A stretch of 64,000 nucleotides of DNA from Nematostella vectensis (taxonomy: Eukaryota; Cnidaria; Anthozoa; Actiniaria; Edwardsiidae). Below, piece after piece: positions 33,372 through 44,863 of the stretch. Below the pieces are notes generated by a model, which worked only from the letters and a program-made list of their open reading frames with translations, ran no database searches and was not told where the DNA came from. The stretch covers positions 16,796,751 through 16,860,750 of the forward strand of contig NC_064042.1 of the NCBI RefSeq assembly GCF_932526225.1, read 5' to 3'. The position numbers and the translations under genes were made by a program. Positions within the stretch are counted from its first letter, which is position 1. Each line of letters starts with the position of its first letter.

Positions 33372-33735
33372 CTACATGAGAAATGTGTCTTCTCTATGCG
33401 TGTTTGTGGTGTTTCAATCAAACCGGTCATAGGGTCATTCATTGTCAAAAGAAAAAATGTGCCCGGTGTGACGACCGAACTCAAGACCTTCAGATTTCAA
33501 AATCAGATTATGAGACTGACGCGCTGCCTACTGCGATAATGAGGCCAACATGATTAATCCGTCTTCTCTATGCGTGTTTCTGGTGTTTTTTTCTACGAGA
33601 TCGAATGCCAGATTGAGAAATGTGCCTTCACTATGTGAGTTTGTCGTGTTTTTTTCAAACCGGTCAAAGTGTAATTCATTTTCAAAAGTAAAAATTATGA
33701 GATCGACGCTCCGCCTATGCGCTAACAAGGCCAAC
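33372..33735 (-). pseudogene. Decayed island: one mutated and two truncated tRNA-Met monomers
   Basis: This is the most divergent part of the window. The unit at 33460-33545 keeps full length but has many private changes, including GCCCGGTG and GACGACCG, which damage the T stem and B box, and GCGATAATG at the acceptor end. In the next monomer (about 33,590-33,625) the tRNA is replaced by a short unrelated-looking stretch with ACGAGATCGAATGCC between two spacer pieces. In the third (about 33,690-33,735) the T arm and intron are missing, and the remaining anticodon-to-acceptor part has CCTATGCGC with bases lost. Spacer words (AATCCGTC, TGTGAGTTTGTCG, GTGTAATTC) are also private. The island has escaped homogenisation and may be older or an array junction. 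Confidence 0.8.
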
Positions 33736-33742
33736 ATAAGAA

Positions 33743-35200
33743 ATGTGTCTTCTCTATGCGTGTTTGTGGTGTTTTCGTCAAACCGGTCATAGAGTCATTC
33801 GTTTTCAAAAGAAAAAATATGCCCCGTTTGAGGATCGAACTCACGACATTCAGATTTCTACATTCGATTCTGATATTGACGCGCCGCCTACTGCGCTAAC
33901 GAGGCCAACCAGAAAAATGTGTCTTCTCTATGCGTGTTTGTGGTGTTTTCGTCAAACCGGTCATAGAGTCATTCGTTTTCAAAAGAAAAGAAATATGCCC
34001 TGTGTGAGGATCGAACTCACGACCTTCAGATTTCTACATTTGATTATGAGACTGACGCGCTGCCTACTGCGCTAACGAGGCTAACATGAGAAATGTGTCT
34101 TCTCTATGCGTGTTTGTGGTGTTTTCGTCAAACCGGTCATAGAGTCATTCGTTTTCAAAAGAAAAAAATATGCCCCGTCTAAGGATCGAACTCACGACAT
34201 TCAGATTTCTACATTCGATTCTGATATTGACGCGCTGCCTACTGCGCTAACGAGGCCAACATGAGAAAAGTGTCTTCTCTATGCGTGTTTGTTGTGTTTT
34301 TTGTCAAACCGCTCATAGAGTCATTCGTTTTCAAAAGAAAAAAAATTGTGCCCCGTGTGAGGATCGAACTCACGACCTTCAGATTTCTAGATTTGATTAT
34401 GAGACTGACGCGCTGCCTGTTGCGCTAACGACGCCTACATGGGAAATGTGCCTTTTCTATTCGTGTTTGTGGTGTTTTCGTCAAACCGGTCATAGAGTCT
34501 TTCGTTTTCAAAAGAAAAAATATGCCCCGTCTGAGGATTGAGCTCACGACCTTAAGATTTCTACATTTGATTATGAGACTGACGCGCTGCCTACTGCGCT
34601 AACGAGGCCAACCTGAAAAATGTGTCTTCTCTATGCGTGTTTGTGGTGTTTTCGTCAAACCGGTCATAGAGTCATTCGTTTTCAATAGAAAAAAATATGC
34701 CCTGTGTGAGGATCGAACTCACGAAGCTTCATATTTCTAAATCAGATTATGAGACTGACGCGCTGCCTACTGCGCTAACGAGGCTAACATAAGTAATGTG
34801 TCTTCTCTATGCGTGTTTGTGGTGTTTTCGTCAAACCAGTCATAGAGTCATTCGTTTTCAAAAGAAAAAAATATGCCCCGTCTGAGGATCGAACTCACGA
34901 CATTCAGATTTCTACATTCGATTATGAGACTGACGCGCTGCCTACTGCGCTAACGAGGCCAACATGAGAAATGCGTCTTTTCTATGCGTGTTTGTGGTGT
35001 TTTCGTCAAACCGGTCATAGAGTCTTTCGTTTTCAAAAGAAAAAATATGCCCCGTGTGAGGATCGAACTCACAACATTAAGATTTCTACATTCGATTATG
35101 ATATTGACGCTCCGCCTACTGCGCTAACGAGGCCAACATGAAAAATATGTCTTCTCTATGCGTGTTTGTGGTGTTTTCGTCAAACCGGTCATAGAGTCAT
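33743..35200 (-). repeat. F segment, copy 1 (about 1.46 kb, repeated 23,467 bp away)
   Basis: This stretch matches 57,210-58,667 at a constant distance of 23,467 bp. It includes a private monomer with an inserted AAGCTT-type change (ACGAAGCTTCATATT) near 34,721 and the spacer variants CATAAGTAATG and AACCAGTC. Shared private changes mean the two segments are copies of one another and not just similar class orders. Its left end abuts the decayed island. Confidence 0.8.
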
Positions 35201-35984
35201 TCGTTTTCAAAAGAAAAAAAATATGCCCCGTGTGAGGATCGAACTCACGACCTTCAGATTTCTACATTTGATTATGAGACTGACGCGCTGCCTACTGCGC
35301 TAACGAGGCTAACATGAGAAATGTGTCTTCTCTATGCGTGTTTGTGGTGTTTTCGTCAAACCGGTCATAGAGTCATTAGTTTTCAAAAGAAAAAAAATAT
35401 GCCCCGTCTGAGGATCGAACTCACAACATTCAGATTTCTACATTCGATTATGATACTGACGCGCTGCCTACTGCGCTAACGAGGCCAACATGAGAAAAGT
35501 GTCTTCTCTATGCGTGTTTGTTGTGTTTTTTGTCAAACCGCTCATAGAGTCATTCGTTTTCAAAAGAAAAAAAATGTGCCCCTTGTGAGGATCGAACTCA
35601 CGACCTTCAGATTTCTAGATTTGATTATGAGACTGACGCGCTGCCTACTGCGCTAACGAGGCCAACATGAGAAATGCGTCTTTTCTATGCGTGTTTGTGG
35701 TGTTTTCGTCAAACCGCTCATAGAGTCATTTGTTTTCAAAAGAGAAAAATATGCCCCGCGTGAGGATCGAACTCAAGACCTTCAGATTTCTACATTCGAT
35801 TATGAGACTGACGCGCTGCCTACTGCGCTAACGAGGCCAACATGAGAAAAGTGTATTCTCTATGCGTGTTTGTGGTGTTTTTTTGTCAAACCGGTCATAG
35901 AGTCAATCGTTTTCAAAAGAATAAAATATGCCCCGTGTGAGGATCGAACTCACGACCTTCAGATTTCTACATTTGAATATGAGA
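34930..35984 (-). repeat. D-type higher-order unit, copy 1 (1,055 bp, 6 monomers)
   Basis: The word ACAACATTAAG at 35,071 recurs at 36,126, and GTCATTAGTTTTC recurs likewise, giving a 1,055-bp tandem period. The unit joins F-type monomers to B-type CTCAAGACC monomers. Confidence 0.8.
35224..35309 (-). tRNA. tRNA-Met(CAT) with 13-nt intron, consensus copy
   Basis: No mismatch to consensus; anticodon 35274-35276. It lies within the first D-type unit. Confidence 0.85.
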
Positions 35985-37039
35985 CTGACGCGCTGCCTAC
36001 TGCGCTAACGAGGCCAACATGAGAAATGCGTCTTTTCTATGCGTGTTTGTGGTGTTTTCGTCAAACCGGTCATAGAGTCTTTCGTTTTCAAAAGAAAAAA
36101 TATGCCCCGTGTGAGGATCGAACTCACAACATTAAGATTTCTACATTCGATTATGATATTGACGCTCCGCCTACTGCGCTAACGAGGCCAACATGAAAAA
36201 TATGTCTTCTCTATGCGTGTTTGTGGTGTTTTCGTCAAACCGGTCATAGAGTCATTCGTTTTCAAAAGAAAAAAAATATGCCCCGTGTGAGGATCGAACT
36301 CACGACCTTCAGATTTCTACATTTGATTATGAGACTGACGCGCTGCCTACTGCGCTAACGAGGCTAACATGAGAAATGTGTCTACTCTATGCGTGTTTGT
36401 GGTGTTTTCGTCAAACCGGTCATAGAGTCATTAGTTTTCAAAAGAAAAAAAATATGCCTCGTCTGAGGATCGAACTCACAACATTCAGATTTCTACATTC
36501 GATTATGATACTGACGCGCTGCCTACTGCGCTAACGAGGCCAACATGAGAAAAGTGTCTTCTCTATGCGTGTTTGTTGTGTTTTTTGTCAAACCGCTCAT
36601 AGAGTCATTCGTTTTCAAAAGAAAAAAAATGTGCCCCTTGTGAGGATCGAACTCACGACCTTCAGATTTCTAGATTTGATTATGAGACTGACGCGCTGCC
36701 TACTGCGCTAACGAGGCCAACATGAGAAATGCGTCTTTTCTATGCGTGTTTGTGGTGTTTTCGTCAAACCGCTCATAGAGTCATTTGTTTTCAAAAGAGA
36801 AAAATATGCCCCGCGTGAGGATCGAACTCAAGACCTTCAGATTTCTACATTCGATTATGAGACTGACGCGCTGCCTACTGCGCTAACGAGGCCAACATGA
36901 GAAAAGTGTATTCTCTATGCGTGTTTGTGGTGTTTTTTTGTCAAACCGGTCATAGAGTCAATCGTTTTCAAAAGAATAAAATATGCCCCGTGTGAGGATC
37001 GAACTCACGACCTTCAGATTTCTACATTTGATTATGAGA
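35985..37039 (-). repeat. D-type higher-order unit, copy 2 (1,055 bp)
   Basis: It is a tandem copy of the preceding 1,055 bp with few differences (for example GTCTACTC for GTCTTCTC and TGCCTCG for TGCCCCG). Sequence switches to G/B mixed monomers after about 37.04 kb. Confidence 0.8.
36279..36364 (-). tRNA. tRNA-Met(CAT) with 13-nt intron, consensus copy
   Basis: No mismatch to consensus; anticodon 36329-36331. It is the partner of the copy 1,055 bp to the left. Confidence 0.85.
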
Positions 37040-39098
37040 CTGACACGCTGCCTACTGCGCTAGCGAGGCCAACCTGAGAAATGTGTCTTCTCTATACGTG
37101 TTTGTGGTGTTTTCGTCAAACCGGTCATAGAGTCATTCGTTTTCAAAAGAAAAAAAATATGCCCCGTGTGAGGATCGAACTCACGACCTTCAGATTTCTA
37201 GATTTGAGTATGAGACTGACGCGCTACCTACTTCGCTAACGAGGCCAACATGAGAAAAGTGTCTTCTCTATGCGTGTTTGTTGTGTTTTTTGTCAAACCG
37301 GTCATAGAGTCATTCGTTTTCAAAAGAAAAAAAATATGCCCCGTGTGAGGATCGAACTCACGACCTTCAGATTTCTAGATTTGAGTATGAGACTGACGCG
37401 CTGCCTACTGCGCTAACGAGGCCAACATGAGAAAAGTATCTTCTCTATGCGTGTTTGTTGTGTTTTTTGTTTAACCGCTCATAGAGTCATTCGTTTTCAA
37501 AAGAAAAAAAAATGTGCCCCGTGTGAGGATCAAACTCACGACTTTCAGATTTCTAGATTTGATTATGAGACTGACGCGCTGCCTATTGCGCTAACGACGA
37601 CTACATGGGAAATGTGCCTTTTTATGCGTGTTTGTGGTCATTTCGTCAAAACGGTCATAGAGTCTTTCGTTTTCAAAAGAAAAAATATGCCCCGTGTGAG
37701 GATCGAACTCACGACATTCAGATTTCTACATTCGATTATGATACTGACGCGCCGCCTACTGCGCTAACGAGTCCAACATGAGAAATGTGTCTTCTCTATG
37801 CGTGTTTGTGGTGTTTTCGTCAAACCGGTCATAGAGTCATTCGTTTTCAAAAGAAAAAAAATATGCCCCGTGTGAGGATCGAACTCAAGACCTTCAGATT
37901 TCTAGATTTGATTATGATACTGACGCGCTTCCTACTGCGCTAACAAGGCCAACATAAGAAATGTGTCTTCTCTATGCGTGTTTGTGGTGTTTTCGTCAAA
38001 CCTGTCATAGAGTCATTCGTTTTCAAAAGAAAAAAATATGCCCCGTGTGAGGATCGATCTCACGACCTTCAGATTTCTACATTTGATTATGAGACTGACG
38101 CGCTGCCTACTGCGCTAACGAGGCCAACATGAGAAAAGTCTCTTCTCTATGCGTGTTTGTTGTGTTGTTTGTCAAACCGCTCATAGAGTCATTCGTTTTC
38201 AAAAGAAAAAAAAACATGTGCCCCGTGTGAGGATCGAACTCACGACCTTCAGATTTCTACATTCGATTATGAGACTGACGCGCTGCCTACTGCGCTAACG
38301 AGGCCAACATGAGAAAAGTGTATTCTCTATGCGTGTTTGTGGTGTTTTTTTGTCAAACCGGTCATAGAGTCAATCGTTTTCAAAAGAATAAAATATGCCC
38401 CGTGTGAGGATCGAACTCACGACCTTCAGATTTCTACATTTGATTATGAGACTGACACGCTGCCTACTTCGCTAGCGAGGCCAACCTGAGAAATGTGTCT
38501 TCTCTATACGTGTTTGTGGTGTTTTTGTCAAACCGGTCATAGAGTCATTCGTTTTCAAAAGAAAAAAAATGTGCCCCGTGTGAGGATCGAACTCACGACC
38601 TTCAGATTTCTAGATTTGAGTATGAGACTGACGCGCTACCTACTGCGCTAACGAGGCCAACATGAGAAAAGTGTCTTCTCTATGCGTGTTTGTTGTGTTT
38701 TTTGTCAAACCGCTCATAGAGTCATTCGTTTTCAAAAGAAAAAAAATGTGCCCCGTGTGAGGATCGAACTCACGACCTTCAGATTTCTAGATTTGATTAT
38801 GATACTGACGCGCTTCCTACTGCGCTAACAAGGCCAACATAAGAAATGTGTCTTCTCTATGCGTGTTTGTGGTGTTTTTGTCAAACCGGTCATAGAGTCA
38901 TTCGTTTTCAAAAGAAAAAATATGCCCCGTTTGAGGATCGAACTCACGACATTCAGATTTCTACATTCGATTCTGATATTGACGCGCCGCCTACTGCGCT
39001 AACGAGGCCAACCTGAAAAATGTGTCTTCTCTATGCGTGTTTGTGGTGTTTTCGTCAAACCGGTCATAGAGTCATTAGTTTTCAAAATAAAAGAAATA

Positions 39099-40329
39099 TG
39101 CCACGTGTGAGGATCGAACTCACGACCTTCAGATTTCTACATTTGATTATGAGACTGACGCGCTGCCTACTGCGCTAACGAGGCTAACATGAGAAATGTG
39201 TCTTCTCTATGCGTGTTTGTGGTGTTTTCGTCAAACCGGTCATAGAGTCATTCGTTTTCAAAAGAAAAAAATATGCCCCGTCTAAGGATCGAACTCACGA
39301 CATTCAGATTTCTACATTCGATTGTGATACTGACGCGCTGCCTACTGCGCTAACAAGGCCAACATGAGAAAAGTGTCTTCTCTATGCGTGTTTGTTGTGT
39401 TTTTTGTCAAACCGCTCATAGAGTCATTCGTTTTCAAAAGAAAAAAAATTGTGCCCCGTGTGAGGATCGAACTCACGACCTTCAGATTTCTAGATTTGAT
39501 TATGAGACTGACGCGCTGCCTATTGCGCTAACGACGCCTACATGGGAAATGTGCCTTTTCTATTCGTGTTTGTGGTGTTTTCGTCAAACCGGTCATAGAG
39601 TCTTTCGTTTTCAAAAGAAAAAATATGCCCCGTCTGAGGATTGAGCTCACGACCTTAAGATTTCTACATTTGATTATGAGACTGACGCGCTGCCTACTGC
39701 GCTAACGAGGCCAACCTGAGAAATGTGTCTTCTCTATACGTGTTTGTGGTGTTTTTGTCAAACCGGTCATAGAGTCATTCGTTTTCAAAAGAAAAAAAAT
39801 ATTCCCCGTGTGAGGATCGAACTCACGACCTTCAGATTTCTAGATTTGAGTATGAGACTGACGCGCTACCTACTGCGCTAACGAGGCCAACATGAGAAAA
39901 GTGTCTTCTCTATGCGTGTTTGTTGTGTTTTTTGTCAAACCGCTCATAGAGTCATTCGTTTTCAATAGAAAAAAAAATGTGCCCCGTGTGAGGATCGAAC
40001 TCACGACCTTCAGATTTCTAGATTTGATTATGATACTGACGCGCTTCCTACTGCGCTAACAAGGCCAACATAAGAAATGTGTCTTCTCTATGCGTGTTTG
40101 TGGTGTTTTCGTCAAACCGGTCATAGAGTCATTCGTTTTCAAAAGAAAAAATATGCCCCGTTTGAGGATCGAACTCACGACATTCAGATTTCTACATTCG
40201 ATTCTGATATTGACGCGCCGCCTACTGCGCTAACGAGGCCAACCTGAAAAATGTGTCTTCTCTATGCGTGTTTGTGGTGTTTTCGTCAAACCGGTCATAG
40301 AGTCATTCGTTTTCAAAAGAAAAGAAATA
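39099..40329 (-). repeat. G-type higher-order unit, tandem copy 1 (1,231 bp)
   Basis: It is the first of two complete G-type units in a row, seven monomers in the standard class order. Its first tRNA has one change (TGCCACG for TGCCCCG). Confidence 0.85.
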
Positions 40330-40415
40330 TGCCCCGTGTGAGGATCGAACTCACGACCTTCAGATTTCTACATTTGATTATGAGACTGACGCGCTGCCTA
40401 CTGCGCTAACGAGGC
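40330..40415 (-). tRNA. tRNA-Met(CAT) with 13-nt intron, consensus copy
   Basis: No mismatch to consensus; anticodon 40380-40382. It heads a G-type unit. Confidence 0.85.
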
Positions 40416-41560
40416 TAACATGAGAAATGTGTCTTCTCTATGCGTGTTTGTGGTGTTTTCGTCAAACCGGTCATAGAGTCATTCGTTTTCAAAAGAAAAA
40501 AATATGCCCCGTCTAAGGATCGAACTCACGACATTCAGATTTCTACATTCGATTGTGATACTGACGCGCTGCCTACTGCGCTAACGAGGCCAACATGAGA
40601 AAAGTGTCTTCTCTATGCGTGTTTGTTGTGTTTTTTGTCAAACCGCTCATAGAGTCATTCGTTTTCAAAAGAAAAAAAATTGTGCCCCGTGTGAGGATCC
40701 AACTCACGACCTTCAGATTTCTAGATTTGATTATGAGACTGACGCGCTGCCTATTGCGCTAACGACGCCTACATGGGAAATGTGCCTTTTCTATTCGTGT
40801 TTGTGGTGTTTTCGTCAAACCGGTCATAGAGTCTTTCGTTTTCAAAAGAAAAAATATGCCCCGTCTGAGGATTGAGCTCACGACCTTAAGATTTCTACAT
40901 TTGATTATGAGACTGACGCGCTGCCTACTGCGCTAACGAGGCCAACCTGAGAAATGTGTCTTCTCTATACGTGTCTGTGGTGTTTTTGTCAAACCGGTCA
41001 TAGAGTCATTCGTTTTCAAAAGAAAAAAAATATTCCCCGTGTGAGGATCGAACTCACGACCTTCAGATTTCTAGATTTGAGTATGAGACTGACGCGCTAC
41101 CTACTGCGCTAACGAGGCCAACATGAGAAAAGTGTCTTCTCTATGCGTGTTTGTTGTGTTTTTTGTCAAACCGCTTATAGAGTCATTCGTTTTCAAAAGA
41201 AAAAAAAATGTGCCCCGTGTGAGGATCGAACTCACGACCTTCAGATTTCTAGATTTGATTATGATACCGACGCGCTTCCTACTGCGCTAATAAGGCCAAC
41301 ATAAGAAATGTGTCTTCTCTATGCGTGTTTGTGGTGTTTTCCTCAAACCGGTCATAGAGTCATTCGTTTTCAAAAGAAAAAATATGCCCCGTTTGAGGAT
41401 CGAACTCACGACATTCAGATTTCTACATTCGATTCTGATATTGACGCGCCGCCTACTGCGCTAACGAGGCCAACCAGAAAAATGTGTCTTCTCTATGCGT
41501 GTTTGTGGTGTTTTCGTCAAACCGGTCATAGAGTCATTCGTTTTCAAAAGAAAAGAAATA
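40330..41560 (-). repeat. G-type higher-order unit, tandem copy 2 (1,231 bp)
   Basis: It is an exact-length repeat of the preceding unit; corresponding points at 39,384, 40,615 and 41,846 are each 1,231 bp apart. The last of these already belongs to the C-type unit, which therefore starts with G-type monomers. Confidence 0.85.
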
Positions 41561-41646
41561 TGCCCCGTGTGAGGATCGAACTCACGACCTTCAGATTTCT
41601 ACATTTGATTATGAGACTGACGCGCTGCCTACTGCGCTAACGAGGC
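41561..41646 (-). tRNA. tRNA-Met(CAT) with 13-nt intron, consensus copy
   Basis: No mismatch to consensus; anticodon 41611-41613. It is the first gene of the C-type unit. Confidence 0.85.
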
Positions 41647-42292
41647 TAACATGAGAAATGTGTCTTCTCTATGCGTGTTTGTGGTGTTTTCGTCAAACCG
41701 GTCATAGAGTCATTCGTTTTCAAAAGAAAAAAATATGCCCCGTCTAAGGATCGAACTCACGACATTCAGATTTCTACATTCGATTGTGATACTGACGCGC
41801 TGCCTACTGCGCTAACGAGGCCAACATGAGAAAAGTGTCTTCTCTATGCGTGTTTGTTGTGTTTTTTGTCAAACCGCTCATAGAGTCATTCGTTTTCAAA
41901 AGAAAAAAAATTGTGCCCCGTGTGAGGATCGAACTCACGACCTTCAGATTTCTAGATTTGATTATGAGACTGACGCGCTGCCTATTGCGCTAACGACTCC
42001 TACATGGGAAATGTGCCTTTTCTATTCGTGTTTGTGGTGTTTTCGTCAAACCGGTCATAGAGTCTTTCGTTTTCAAAAGAAAAAATATGCCCCGTCTGAG
42101 GATTGAGCTCACGACCTTAAGATTTCTACATTTGATTATGAGACTGACGCGCTGCCTACTGCGCTAACGAAGCCAACATGAGAAATGCGTCTTTTTTATG
42201 CGTGTTTGTGGTGTTTTCGTCAAACCGCTCATAGAGTCATTCGTTTTCAAAAGAGAAAAATATTCGTCATTCATTTTCAAAAGAAAAAAATA

Positions 42293-42358
42293 TGCCTCGT
42301 CTGAGGATTGCCTACTGCGATCATGATACTGACGCGCTGCCTACTGCGCTAACAAGGC
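42293..42358 (-). pseudogene. Truncated tRNA-Met pseudogene with hairpin, copy 7
   Basis: The 66-bp rearranged form recurs far from the X block, inside the C-type unit. It has small changes (TGCCTCG for TGCCCCG, and GATTGC for GATCGC, which leaves a G-T pair in the hairpin). The C-type unit therefore contains X-derived material. Confidence 0.85.
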
Positions 42359-43331
42359 CAACATGAGAAAAATGTCTTCTCTATGCGTGTTTGTTGTGTT
42401 TTTTTGTCAAACACCTCATAGAGTCATTCGTTTTCAAAAGAAAAAAAATTGTGCCCCGCGTGAGGATCGAACTAAAGACCTTCAGATTTCTACATTCGAT
42501 TATGAGACTGACGCGCTGCCTACTGCGCTAACGAGGCTAACATGAGAAATGCGTCTTCTCTATGCGTGTTTGTGGTGTTTTCGTCAAACCGGTCATAGAG
42601 TCATTCGTTTTCAAAAGAAAAAAATATGCCCCGTCTGAGGATCGAACTCACGACATTCAGATTTCTACATCCGATTATGATACTGACGCGCTGCCTACTG
42701 CGCTAACAAGGCCAACGTGAGAAAAATGTCTTCTCTATGCGTGTTTGTTGTGTTTTTTGTCAAACCGCTTATAGAGTCATTCGTTTACAAAAGAAAAAAA
42801 ATTGTGCCCCGCGTGAGGATCGAACTCAAGACCTTCAGATTTCTACATTCGATTATGAGACTGACGCGCTGCCTACTGCGCTAACGAGGCTAACATGAGA
42901 AATGTGTCTTCTCTATGCGTGTTTGTGGTGTTTTCGTCAAACCGGTCATAGAGTCATTCGTTTTCAAAAGAAAAAAATATGCCCCGTCTGAGGATCGAAC
43001 TCACGACATTCAGATTTCTACATCCGATTATGATACTGACGCGCTGCCTACTGCGCTAACGAGGCCAACATGAGAAAAGTGTCTTCTCTATGCGTGTTTG
43101 TTGTGTTTTTTGTCAAACCGCTCATAGAGTCATTCGTTTTCAAAAGAAAAAAAATTGTGCCCCGTGTGAGGATCAAACTCACGACCTTCAGATTTCTAGA
43201 TTTGATTATGAGACTGACGCGCTGCCTATTGCGCTAACGACGCCTACATGGGAAATGTGCCTTTTCTATCCGTGTTTGTGGTGTTTTCGTCAAACCGGTC
43301 ATAGAGTCTTTCGTTTTCAAAAGAAAAAATA

Positions 43332-43417
43332 TGCCCCGTGTGAGGATGGAGCTCACGACCTTCAGATTTCTACATTTGATTATGAGACTGACGCGCTGCT
43401 TAATGCGCTGACGAGGA
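43332..43417 (-). tRNA. Divergent tRNA-Met(CAT)-like copy downstream of a gene without terminator
   Basis: CAT anticodon and consensus intron are kept. Changes include GGATGGAGCTC in the B-box region, CTGCTTAATG in the D loop and GAGGAC at the 5' end, so both promoter boxes are altered. On the minus strand it lies immediately after the gene at 43501-43586, whose terminator is lost. Its own terminator is T6 (43324-43329). A second copy lies 4,176 bp to the right. Confidence 0.6.
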
Positions 43418-43500
43418 CTACATGGGAAATGTGTCTTCTTTCTTCGTGTTTGTGGTGTTTTCGTCAAACCTGTCATACAGTCATTCGTTTTAAACAAATA

Positions 43501-43586
43501 TGCCCCGTGTGAGGATCGAACTCACGACCTTCAGATTTCTAAATCAGATTATGAGACTGACGAGCTGCCTATTGCGCTAACGACGC
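43501..43586 (-). tRNA. tRNA-Met(CAT) copy with intron repeating the 3' anticodon stem and no T-run terminator
   Basis: The intron reads ATCTGATTTAGAA on the minus strand, so the 3' stem half ATCTGA occurs both at the start of the intron and again in the exon. The anticodon arm could therefore form without splicing. The plus-strand left flank is TTTTAAACAAATA, which leaves no run of four T on the minus strand until position 43,329, beyond the next gene. The G3 acceptor mismatch (GACGC) is present. A second copy lies 4,176 bp to the right, starting at 47,677. Confidence 0.65.
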
Positions 43587-43673
43587 ATACATGGGAAATG
43601 TGTCTTTTCTATGCGTGTTTGTGGTGTTTTCGTCAAACCGGTCATAGAGTCATTCGTTTTCAAAGGAAAAATA

Positions 43674-43759
43674 TGCCCCGTGTGAGGATCGAACTCATGA
43701 CATTCAGATTTCTACATTCGATTATTATACTGACTCGCCGCCTACTGCGCTAACGAGCC
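43674..43759 (-). tRNA. tRNA-Met-like copy with anticodon AAT
   Basis: The plus strand reads GATTATTATACTG, so the anticodon is AAT, an isoleucine reader. A32 replaces C32, the D stem carries GACTCGCC, and the 5' end reads GAGCCC. It is probably a pseudogene; the C-unit duplicate begins at 47,850. Confidence 0.55.
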
Positions 43760-44718
43760 CAACATGAGAAATGTGTCTTCTCTATGTGTATTTGTGGTGT
43801 TTTTGTCAAACCGGTCATAGAGTCATTCGTTTTCAAAAGAAAAAAATATGCCTCGTGTGAGGATCGAACTCAAGACCTTCAGATTTTTAAATCAGATTAT
43901 GAGACTGACGCGCTGCCTACTGCGCTAACGAGGCCAAAATGAGAAAAGTGACTTCTCTATGCGTGTTTGTGGTGTTTTTTTGTCAAACCGGTCATAGAGT
44001 CATTCGTTTTCAAAAGAATAAAATATGCCCCGTGTGAGGATCGAACTCACGACCTTCCGATTTCTACATTTGATTATGAGACTGACGCGCTGCATACTGC
44101 GCTAACGAGGCCAACATGAGAAATGTTTCTTCTCTATGCGTATTTGTGGTGTTTTCGTCAAATCGGTCATAGAGTCATTCGTTTTCAAAAGAAAAAATAT
44201 GCCACGTGTGAGGATCGAACTCACGACATTCAGATTTCTACATTCGATTATGATATTGACGCGCCGCCTACTGCGCTAATGAGGCAACATGAGAAATGTG
44301 TCTTCTCTATGCGTGTTTGTGGTGTTTTCGTCAAACCGGTCATAGAGTCATTCGTTTTCAAAAGAATAAGATATGCCCCGTGTGAGGATCGAACTCACGA
44401 CCTTCCGATTTCTACATTTGATTATGAGACTGACGCGCTGCCTACTGCGCTAACAAGGCCAACATGAGAAATGTGTCTTTTCTATGCGTGTTTGTGGTGT
44501 TTTCGTCAAACCGGTCATAGAATCTTTCGTTTACAAAAGAAAAAAAATATGCCTCGTGTGAGGATCGAACTCACGACCTTTAGATTTCTAAATCAGATTA
44601 TAAGACTGACGCGCTGCCTACTGCGCTGACTAGGACTACATGGGAAATGTGTCTTCTTTCTGCGTGTTTGTGGTGTTTTCGTCAAACCGGTCATACAGTC
44701 ATTCGTTTAAAAAAAATA

Positions 44719-44804
44719 TGCCCCGTGTGAGGATCGAACTCACGACCTTCAGATTTCTAAATCAGATTATGAGACCGACGCGCTGCCTACTGCGTTAACG
44801 AGGC
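44719..44804 (-). tRNA. tRNA-Met(CAT) copy with TCTGATTT-type intron
   Basis: The anticodon CAT and C32 are kept and the intron repeats ATCTGA, as in the copy at 43501. The anticodon stem has one change (GACCGACG, giving G29) and the acceptor has GCGTTAACG. It has a T8 terminator. It may be close to the ancestral intron form. Confidence 0.65.
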
Positions 44805-44863
44805 CAACATGAGAAATGTGTCTTCTCTATGCGTGTTTGTTGCGTTTTCAAAAGAAAAAAATA

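Noticed and set aside
33528-33737. Minus-strand and plus-strand frames over the decayed island
   Set aside because: They consist of spacer and broken tRNA pieces; they are open by chance because of local deletions.
43090-43512. Plus-strand frame of 140 codons, and its duplicate at 47,266-47,688
   Set aside because: It crosses whole monomers in antisense to tRNA genes, changes with every indel, and has no domain, signal or start context beyond repeat sequence.
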